A program made the position numbers and the translations under genes. This document shows positions 12,401 through 18,812 of a stretch of 21,975 nt of DNA, one piece after another. The stretch's first letter is position 1. Each line of letters starts with the position of its first letter. Source of the stretch: Dissophora ornata (taxonomy: Eukaryota; Mortierellomycota; Mortierellomycetes; Mortierellales; Mortierellaceae); assembly GCA_025201705.1 (NCBI GenBank), contig MU617138.1, forward strand, positions 1-21,975. Reading direction: 5' to 3'. The notes beneath the pieces are model-generated. The model was not told where the DNA came from, did no database searches, and saw only the letters and a list, made by a program, of their open reading frames with translations.

Positions 12401-14117
12401 TTCGAGATGCTCATAGTGGGAAAGGACGTGTTTGATAGCTTCTAGCGGCTCCAGGAAGGCACCGGAGGGGATAAATGCGATTGACAGAAGCATCAACATT
12501 CTCTATTGCGGAAAGTACACTATCAGCTCGATATTCTTATTTCACACCCACTATTCCACCATCAGTTTCTATCACGCTTAACAAACCTGGACATTAGCCC
12601 CGCTCTCATCATCGCTCAAAAGTCGGAGTTGCTCGGAATTGAGGAGCTTCACCACGTACCACCGGATTTCAAGTAACTCGGTCATGTCAGGGAACGCCTC
12701 GAATGCTGAATCCATAAGGGTTATCAAACTCTTTGCGATTAGGTTCTCAAGGACCCCCATTGCCGGCATTTCCGCTCTGCACTCTTTTACGCTCATTATC
12801 GGTGTGGTTGGATCCTTGGGCGTATTGAAGTCATTCTCGAGCTTTATTCTGGAAGCTTGTATCCGACTGACTGCCGCCGCGCTCCAATCCTTGCATCTTT
12901 CCTCGGTCGTCATGATATGGTGGTATAGAATTTCCATGAGATAAACACCCAATTGTGGAAGCAAGCGGCCATCGACGTGCAGCCATGGAATGGTTTCCAG
13001 AATGCAGTGGCTGCAAGCTTGATATAGCTGAACAATTGATGCAGTGCTGGTCGCGACCAAGGGTGCGCCACTCCGATCAGGCCCCGAGACAGCACCATTA
13101 GGAAGAAAGGTCTTCAGTAACAAACAGATGACGGCCGGGAGGCCCACTCTCAGATCCTCATCGACCCTGTACACTGGCCAACCGCTCGCACCGCTTTCGG
13201 GGCAAAGGAAGGAAACGAGGAAACAGACCACTGTGATCGCATCACCTGGACTCGAAAACCGAAGAGTCATCCATGTCGGATCGTACTCTTGCACTGTTGA
13301 ACCTTTGAAGACACTCATTTTGACGGGGCAGTCGCAGGGAAAAGCCAAATCCTTGAGGTTCAAGAACATACCGATATCTGAAAAAAAAATGGTAAGTATA
13401 AGCTACTTTAGTCATAACACCACTCCACACTAGGTTCGAAAGATAATCCTACCTCTCAAGATCGACAAGATCGCCTGGTTAAATGCTTTCGTCCTCTGAG
13501 GTAGCCCAGGGTTGGCTATGACTGTCGAGGGATCTTCAGATAGTGACAGGGCGTGCCGTACGACAAGAAGGGCCCTGATGACAAGTTTTCGGTGGATGGC
13601 GGCCAATGAGGGCACAGCCAGCAGTGGTACAAGACTAGCCAAGACTAGCCATTCAATTCTTTGCTTGGGCTTGTCGACCAACGACGGCAGGACAGGGTAG
13701 CGATCATAGGCAAAGGCAGACTTCGCAGAATCCAATGACCCAATGTTGATCATGGCTACTAGAGAGTCGTTAATTGCCTTGAGAGCTTCGGGAGCCGTCT
13801 GCGTACCTGGATGTTTGTCAAGAGCACTGAAATAGTTTAGCCCTCCGCGGCCGGCTTTTTGGTATGGACTCATAATATGAACGAGGGAAGCACAGAGCAA
13901 TTGAAGTACCGTTCAGAAGAGCAGCTAGTACAGGCGCTACACCTTGGCGCGCATCTTCGCAGAGCAATTGAAGCCCGGCATGAACTAAACGAAAATACGA
14001 GGACAGGTTAATAGGCATTACGCCACCAAAACTGAGGTAGCGAACCGTAGCGTTCCTGAATGAACGATGAGACATACTATTGCCGGGGTAGTCAGCTGCT
14101 TGTCCCTGCGTGGACAT
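3387..14117 (-). CDS. ATR: ATR/Rad3/Mec1-type PIKK checkpoint kinase
   Basis: Nuclear Ser/Thr kinase of the phosphatidylinositol-3-kinase-like family. With its ATRIP/Ddc2 partner it senses RPA-coated single-stranded DNA and starts the replication/damage checkpoint (family knowledge). Exons 5' to 3': 14117-14078, 13984-13453 (frame problem inside), 13377-12587, 12502-12240, 12158-11912, 11839-11666, 11581-11503, 11415-10956, 10904-10434, 10347-10062, 9977-9219, 9133-7808, 7669-7138, 7052-6521, 6433-5825, 5742-5520, 5412-4947, 4830-4633, 4525-4398, 4306-4113, 4035-3387. Every junction keeps phase and the total is a multiple of three once one base is skipped near 13,910. Order: helical-repeat N-terminal half, UME-like region, FAT, kinase (LCKPKDDLRKD, LGDRHGEN, HVDFN), FATC. 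Sequence around the kinase (for example IRTYAVVPLNEECGLIEWV) matches ATR rather than ATM, TOR or DNA-PK. About 2,985 residues, longer than human ATR (2,644). The start ATG at 14117 rests on a 13-codon first exon joined by a textbook intron (GTATGT..TTTAG) and is less certain than the rest. Confidence 0.93.
3510..3755 (-). other. ATR: Alanine-rich charged insertion between kinase and FATC
   Basis: Between the end of the kinase C-lobe (HDPLVEWSKSK) and the FATC tail lie about 80 residues dominated by Ala, Glu, Arg, Lys and Gln. They include an EEARARLRSRAEAKAKADAA stretch with helical or coiled-coil character. This is the position of the PIKK regulatory segment, which is usually short and variable. 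There is no splice signal pair that would remove it in frame, and it is followed by conserved sequence, so I take it as real protein. Confidence 0.7.
3750..4830 (-). other. ATR: PI3K-like kinase domain of ATR (exons 18-21)
   Basis: Four exons encode the catalytic domain, about residues 2598-2865. Visible motifs are SLQRPRKITIVGSDG with LCKPKDDLRKD for the ATP-binding lobe, IRTYAVVPLNEECGLIEWV, the catalytic loop LGDRHGEN (Asp about 2773, Asn about 2778) and the metal-binding HVDFN (Asp about 2792). All key residues are present, so the kinase should be active. An intron (4036-4112) splits the Gly codon immediately before the catalytic loop. Confidence 0.93.
5520..7669 (-). other. ATR: FAT domain region of ATR (exons 13-16)
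   Basis: These exons encode the helical-repeat FAT region, about residues 1810-2441, which cradles the kinase domain in PIKKs. Recognisable pieces are FSLFDHISKW, AVAAFGCKAYARSLLHYEQHI, YVHMEEPDGMDGI, VATAWKVQRWQSLE, LGQLILDMRENRAIDF, WLDTARAARKSG and YLYQALPRLLTFWLELG. Each lines up in order with the corresponding segment of ATR and Rad3. The intron 6434-6520 uses an unusual GTACCC donor, but the joined codons (FYDLR-IPAI) keep the frame and the family pattern. Confidence 0.88.
9219..9650 (-). other. ATR: UME-like region of ATR (exon 11)
   Basis: The second half of this exon encodes LSSEGLVCCLSVELGDEDRS, EKAQMVIEIVEGYYW and FLRRNILAIMSGVNNAI. This helical stretch sits where the UME domain of ATR/MEI-41/Rad3 proteins is found, and the following exon (9133-7808) continues with the HEAT-like region. 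The preceding exon joint (IFYE-FSPIAEDKKMSNYRLI) aligns with the segment just N-terminal to UME in other ATR proteins. The domain boundary is approximate. Confidence 0.6.
13855..13984 (-). other. ATR: Reading-frame discontinuity in ATR exon 2
   Basis: After a well-defined acceptor at 13985, the open frame (HAGLQLLCEDARQG, ending LAALLN) must change to the frame that continues through the rest of the exon (LQLLCASLVHIM, then AGRGGLNYFSALDKHPG). No acceptor lies between the stop codons of the second frame and this region. Two readings restore the gene: one surplus base at 13909/13910, or a 55-nt intron from 13909 to 13855 with donor GTACTT and the weak acceptor AAAAG. Both keep the downstream frame. 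The first keeps 18 more residues. Confidence 0.6.
13893..13973. repeat. 14-bp direct repeat, 67 bp apart, in the ATR N-terminal exon
   Basis: The sequence CAGAGCAATTGAAG (plus strand) occurs at 13893-13906 and again at 13960-13973. On the coding strand both copies encode LQLLC, but in different frames because the 67-bp spacing is one base more than a multiple of three. Flanking bases do not match, so this is either a short decayed duplication or a coincidence. Confidence 0.7.
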
Positions 14118-14377
14118 TTTGCTTCTCACGTTTTCGAAGTCGGGTTATTGTTGCGGCAAGATCAGCAATGGTGCATGAATCTTTTTGCCGAAAAGGAAAT
14201 GGGAACGTGAATGGAAACGCGAAGAGGAAGTGTAGCTCAAAAAAAGAATTAGCAGTCAGTGCTGGCGAAATGAAAAATTATCTGAGACAGAGGTCGCGTT
14301 TACTAAAAAATATGAGCCGTTGGTTTATTCTGACAAGACAAAAGAGAGTAAGGGAGGTTCTTCAGCTCGCAGCGTCT
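14118..14377 (-). promoter_or_regulatory. ATR upstream region and HRD3 3' untranslated sequence
   Basis: These 260 bp separate the HRD3 stop codon from the ATR start codon; both genes run leftwards. The distal part holds the HRD3 poly(A) signal. The rest should carry the ATR promoter. Two AAACGCG heptamers lie here in opposite orientation (14215-14221 on the plus strand, 14301-14295 on the minus strand), each containing the CGCG core recognised by MBF-type cell-cycle factors. I see no other clear element and no gene. Confidence 0.4.
14324..14329 (-). terminator. Poly(A) signal AATAAA for HRD3
   Basis: Minus-strand AATAAA, 48 bases downstream of the HRD3 stop codon, inside the short gap before the ATR gene. 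Confidence 0.55.
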
Positions 14378-17300
14378 CTATCCGCCAGCAGCATAGTATG
14401 CAAATCGTCCCGGGGCATTGGGATCGCCTGGCATACCCTCCACCACCGGCGCCTGGTTATTGTTGTTGTTCTGGTTGTTTTGGTCATTGTTGTTATTGCG
14501 TCCCTGCTGATTATTGTTGTTATTTGCAAACCTGAACTGGCGAACGTACATCAGATAGCCAACCACCATGCACAGCCCGATGATCACCAAGCTCTCAAGT
14601 GTGTCGTCTTCGTCCTCCAAATAATCGTCATCGTCTTCCTCGCCAGCTTGCCTCTTTCGTTGGTACTGGAACGGATCCGTCTCGTCAAACTCGCCGCCAC
14701 CACCATCCTCTGCCGCCTGTCTCTGATTCCTCCACTGTTTGATTCCTTCTTCACTCGTCTCATCCAAGTCCCAAGGTTTCTTATTCCCAGCTTCTCCTGC
14801 TCCTGAGCCAGCACCACCCTTGCTGTTACCACTATCTTTAACTCGCTTCTCTCCGCCATGGGTCACATCTCCAGAGGTGTCAGAGGATGCCTTTCCATTG
14901 AGCGACCAGAATGATCCGACATCAGAACCAGTCTCGCCTCCAGTCAGATAACTCCAGATATATCGGGCGTTCAATTTTGCGAGTGACAATGTCACAGGCA
15001 ACAGGGCACCATCATTGGTCGAGAGTGACCTATCATACCATCTTTTAGCCAAATGGTAATCCTACGAGAACCGGAAAACAAGCAAACCAAAATCAGTTAA
15101 TGCAACCTCGCCCCAGTCTGTCATGATAAGCAAGCAGATAAATCCCCAGAGTAATACCTTCGCAACGCCCACGCCGTTCTCATGCATCCAGCCTAGGTTC
15201 CACATCGCCATCGCAGATGACTCGACCTCGGCAGCAACTTGATAACAGGCCGTGGCTTTCTTAAAGTCAACCTCTGTTCCTATTCCTGTAAAATAATAGT
15301 CGCCCATTTTTACCCGGGCATCGACATCACCCTGGTTTGCAGACCGAGTCCAGTAGACGAGCGCCATCTCCAAAAGCCTCGAAGGCGTTCCCAGACTCAC
15401 GAGCGCTGACTCTGAGATCGCGGCCAAAGCAGTTCTGGAGGGCGATGTCAGCGCAGTCAAATAATGAGACGTAGGGAGCTCTCGATCCAGTATCCATGCA
15501 AAATTGGACTGTCCAATCTCATGTCCACGCTCAGCAGCCTGCAAATATCCAATAGCCGCATACTCCACGTCGCCAGCTTGATACGCTTCGTATGAATCAG
15601 GGAACAGCGTATCGCCCCAGTCTCCACGCTCAGCCACATATTTGTAGTACTGAAATATGGAAAACGGTGTTCAAGGGTCAGATGAAAGAACCATAGAGAG
15701 GGATACAATGGATGTGCAATCAATAACCCGAGACCTACCCTCGCAGCTTCGTCGCACTTCTTTACAACTCCAAGGCCATGGTAATACATCTCTCCTAGTT
15801 GATAAATAGCTTGGAAATTTTGCACCATGGCTGCATCGCGGAAGTATTGGAATGCCTTGATGTGAAGTTTCGGGTCAGCTAAAGTGGCAAGAGATAAAAT
15901 ACTGTGTTAACATTCTATCACCTTTTCTCTCAATCTACCAAGAGAACCGTAGTTCTAGATGTAAACAGGCGACATACTGAGGTAGATCAACCCCATGTTG
16001 ACCATGGCATCAGCATGCTTTTGATCTGCGGCGCGCTTGAAATAATCGATAGCACGGGCATGATCAATAGGTAGTCCGGCGGCGCCTCTCGTATACATTG
16101 TTCCCAGCGCATTGAGCGCCATGGGATTATCCTTGATGAACGTAAAGGGAGATCCGGGTTAACAAACTGTTGGAAATTCAACGCGAAATACGATTGCTTT
16201 CAAGCCCGGCATAGCATACCAAAGCCACACCCTTCTGGAACCATTTGAGAGCCTGTTCTTCGTCGACGTCGAATCCCTCACCCCGCCAATACATCTTTCC
16301 TAACAGTGCTGCTGTAAAGCCTGCTTGTTGGGCTTCGACGCTTGTGTGCGTCTTTGAGCTATAAAACAATTCCGCTACTCGCTTGAGATACCTTCCGGCT
16401 TTTTGGTAGTCTCGAGGAATAGTCGTTGATTCAGCGTTGCCAGTGTAAAAAATGATGCCAAGTTGATACTAAAGTATGAATATTGAGAGAATTAGCTGTA
16501 CATTCTTTTCCGCTCCTAAATGCTACCATGGCACTCTCTCTGATGGTATTCAGCTGCACTGCAAGAAACAACAACCGTACGCTTGCAACCCTGGCTTGAG
16601 GACTGTCACCGTCCGCAATATACCGATGGAACTCGATAAAATCCTTGATGTCGCGAGAAGGTGGCTCTTTAAGCGGAGACGCTGGCCCACTGGCGCCAGC
16701 TCCATATGTACCACCCTCGCTGTCTGTCAACCTGACCTTGATTGGTGGCATAGTGCGTCCCAATGGCGGCCCATTAAGGAACATTGCATGGGCTAGATTT
16801 ATAAAAGATGCAGTTATCAGCGTGAGTGAAAATAATCCGGAAAGATGACCTGCTGTTCTTTTCGGCTTATCAAGCGCGCACGCACCTTTATCCGCTGCTC
16901 TTTTGTAGTAAACGACGGAGTCCTGACAGCTTTTCTTTGTTCCAATGCCAAGCATATACTTATACCCCAGGGTCAACTCTGCGGCCGTGTCATTTCCCCA
17001 TGCTGCGAAGGTGGTATAAAGGACAGCTTTTGCCTCATCCCTCCCAACAACATTGCCAAGTCCCGTCGAGTACATGAATCCAATTATTTGCTGTGCGGTG
17101 GCGTTTCCAGATCGATCGGCCAACGTTGCGAACATATCGAACGCCTGATCTAAATCGCGCTTCGCCTTATACTGTCCATGCTACAAAAGGTGGGACATGA
17201 CAAAATGGTTAACGAAAACTGCACTCCCTCTTTCCCCCCCACCCTGTTGGGTCGATTAAATAGCGAGCGAATAGGGCGAAACACTTACATAGTGGATATT

Positions 17301-17933
17301 CGCTAGCGTGAAAAGCGCGTCGTCATTTTCGTATTCGTATCCAGCGCTTTGAAGAAGCTCCATAGCCTTCGCAATCATAGGGTCCCTGTGTTGCTTGGCG
17401 GTGATGGGCGCCTTGGCCGGCTCTTGCGCATCCTGGCCTTCTTTTCTTGTAGATGATGTTGATGTTGATGTTGGCGTAGTCGCCTGGGTGGATTTAAAAA
17501 ACGACATGAATCCTTGAGTGACGAGCCGGAGAGCTGTTGGGAGGATTCCTTTTTGCTTCTGCAATTCATCAGACAAAAAGCTCCTCGCCAACGACGAATG
17601 CTGCTTTATGAATACGCGCTGGTTGACTTTGATGGACGACGCTTCGAGCATCTGGAGTGCATCCAGATACAGCCTCTTGCCTGTGTGATTTTAAAAGGGG
17701 GCGGGCATTAGTTTCATGGCATTCTAGGCCGTACTATGTTCCCAGTAGCATTGAACGTTACCCTGCTGGGCCTTGTCTTGGGTACTCGCATAATCCTGGA
17801 ATTTTTCCACTCCCAAGCTAAACCCCTCGCCTTTTATGCTGTCCTGGTTCAGGGTCTGGTCTGCGCTCACTAGTAGCGCAACGGCCAAAAGAACTACAAG
17901 CAGAGAAGCGCCGTGGTTACAACCCCAGTTCAT
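14378..17933 (-). CDS. HRD3: Hrd3/SEL1L-type ERAD adaptor with Sel1 repeats
   Basis: ER-membrane partner of the Hrd1 ubiquitin ligase, which recruits misfolded luminal proteins for degradation (family role). Exons: 17933-17762, 17680-17289, 17180-16886, 16792-16581, 16468-16220, 16131-15978, 15878-15739, 15649-15158, 15061-14378; phases fit and give 929 residues. The N-terminus has a signal peptide (hydrophobic LLVVLLAVALLVSA). Then come Sel1 repeats such as AQQIIGFMYSTGLG, YQLGIIFYTG, NALGTMYTRG, YQLGEMYYHGLG and MWNLGWMHENGVG. SEL1L-specific landmarks are NGPPLGRTMPP, AERGHEIGQSNFAWILDREL and DYHLAKRWYDRSL. A long acidic/glycine linker precedes one transmembrane helix (about residues 857-875), followed by an Asn-rich cytosolic tail. 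Yeast Hrd3 is 833 residues and SEL1L 794; the extra length is mainly the linker and tail. The exon 4 donor (GTACGG) and exon 6 acceptor (AAG) are unusual and chosen by frame and repeat pattern. Confidence 0.92.
14457..14531 (-). repeat. HRD3: Imperfect AAC-type triplet tract encoding Asn-rich tail of Hrd3
   Basis: The coding strand carries runs of AAC/AAT codons interrupted by CAG, CAA, GGA and GAC. They encode three blocks of Asn (NNNNN, NNNN, NNNNN) just after the transmembrane helix. Codon mixing shows it is an old tract and not a fresh microsatellite. A plus-strand open frame over the same bases, rich in Val and Ile, is only the shadow. Confidence 0.8.
16132..16219 (-). other. HRD3: HRD3 intron 5 with AAG acceptor
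   Basis: The donor is a normal GTATGC after codons GVAL. The only acceptor that joins in frame to the next Sel1 repeat (DNPMALNALGTMYTRG) is ATCAAG at 16137-16132, because a stop codon lies upstream in that frame. A GTTAAC branch-like motif sits about 20 bases before it. The better-looking CAG acceptor further upstream would put the repeat out of frame. Confidence 0.7.
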
Positions 17934-18138
17934 ATTTCATATCCACATTGGGAAAACGAACCATAGGAGATAGTACAGGACTTCTACCTGTACACCCCAG
18001 AAGGGCACGTTTCCGGGCGGCCTTTCGCGCCATCAGTTTCAACTGTCAATTTGCCCTGGTTTGATGCGAGCGGGGTTTGACTTGCTCTCTCTTTGACCTC
18101 AGATGGGTGACAGAGCGGCAGTAAAAAATCCTAGGTCG

Positions 18139-18145
18139 CACGTCA
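18139..18145 (-). promoter_or_regulatory. TGACGTG element upstream of HRD3 (UPRE-like)
   Basis: The coding strand reads CTGACGTGCG about 206 bases before the HRD3 start codon. TGACGTG matches the core bound by bZIP factors of the unfolded-protein-response and CRE/ATF classes. HRD3 is induced by the unfolded protein response in yeast, so the site is plausible, but a single 7-mer is weak evidence. Confidence 0.3.
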
Positions 18146-18428
18146 GTCAAGCTGTCTTTGATGTGATTTATTGATTAGGGATGTGGTGGAGCGATGGATG
18201 GATTAGGAAGACCTGGCCTTGATGCAGTGATGCACAGTTGTTGATGGCGTCGCGGGCCGTTGCTCTGCGTGCTGGCACACTGGTATTCGCCAGAAGTGAC
18301 TGTGCGTTTGGAATTGCTCTCGCTCGCCGCGTCATTTTTGCTGGGCGGCCAGTAAGCCTGCAAATCAACATTCATTCAGACGACAGCGATCAGTCTTTCC
18401 ATGGTTTGTAGTATACAAATGCGGTTCT

Positions 18429-18434
18429 TTTATT
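18429..18434 (-). terminator. Poly(A) signal AATAAA for the forkhead gene
   Basis: Minus-strand AATAAA, about 155 bases after the forkhead stop codon. A second AATAAA further downstream, at 18172-18167, is an alternative. Confidence 0.45.
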
Positions 18435-18587
18435 GTAATCCACATAGCCACTCAGCGATAAACCGATAATGAAAAGTGGCCGATGCCGTTTTGCAGATAT
18501 CTCTATAAATACATGTGCTGATGACCTCCAATGCAGTGATAACTGATGTGATTGCCTTGTGCCTCCGGTGCTTCCAGCGCGTCTCCT

Positions 18588-18780
18588 TTACTCGCACAGC
18601 GACCATCCAATAAAATCCTCCGCTTCGATTTCTTCCTTATTTTCCTTGGCGCCAGCATTGACCACCTGGACCGCCGCGACCCCTTCCATATGTACATGTG
18701 CCGCCACAACCGCAGCGATCTCGGAATCTGATACGGAACACAGCTCCGCCTCCTCCGTGTTGCCGTCAGTGCTATTGCTA

Positions 18781-18812
<32 letters not shown>

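Larger units (their letters stand above)
17934..18587 (-). promoter_or_regulatory. HRD3 promoter region and forkhead 3' untranslated region
   Basis: These 654 bp lie between the forkhead stop codon and the HRD3 start codon, both on the minus strand. AATAAA motifs on the minus strand at 18434-18429 and 18172-18167 could end the forkhead transcript. The part closer to HRD3 has a CCAAT (minus strand, 17950-17946) and two ACGTG cores (minus strand, at 18006-18010 and within 18139-18145). Two overlapping minus-strand frames of about 67 codons at 18168-18375 show no domain, no signal peptide and no conserved pattern, so I do not call a gene here. Confidence 0.5.

Noticed and set aside
14060..14806. 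248-codon plus-strand open frame rich in Val, Ile and Leu
   Set aside because: It is antisense to the last HRD3 exon and the ATR upstream region; its hydrophobic run is the complement of the AAC/Asn tract and the membrane helix. No family resemblance.
16431..16580. Uninterrupted HRD3 frame past exon 4 (VRLLFLAVQLNTIRES)
   Set aside because: It breaks the Sel1 repeat pattern. Splicing at GTACGG to TTTAG gives ARVAS-YQLGIIFYTG, a normal repeat, in phase.
18168..18375. Two overlapping minus-strand frames of about 67 codons between HRD3 and the forkhead gene
   Set aside because: No domain, signal peptide, splice context or conserved motif; best explained as untranslated or promoter sequence.
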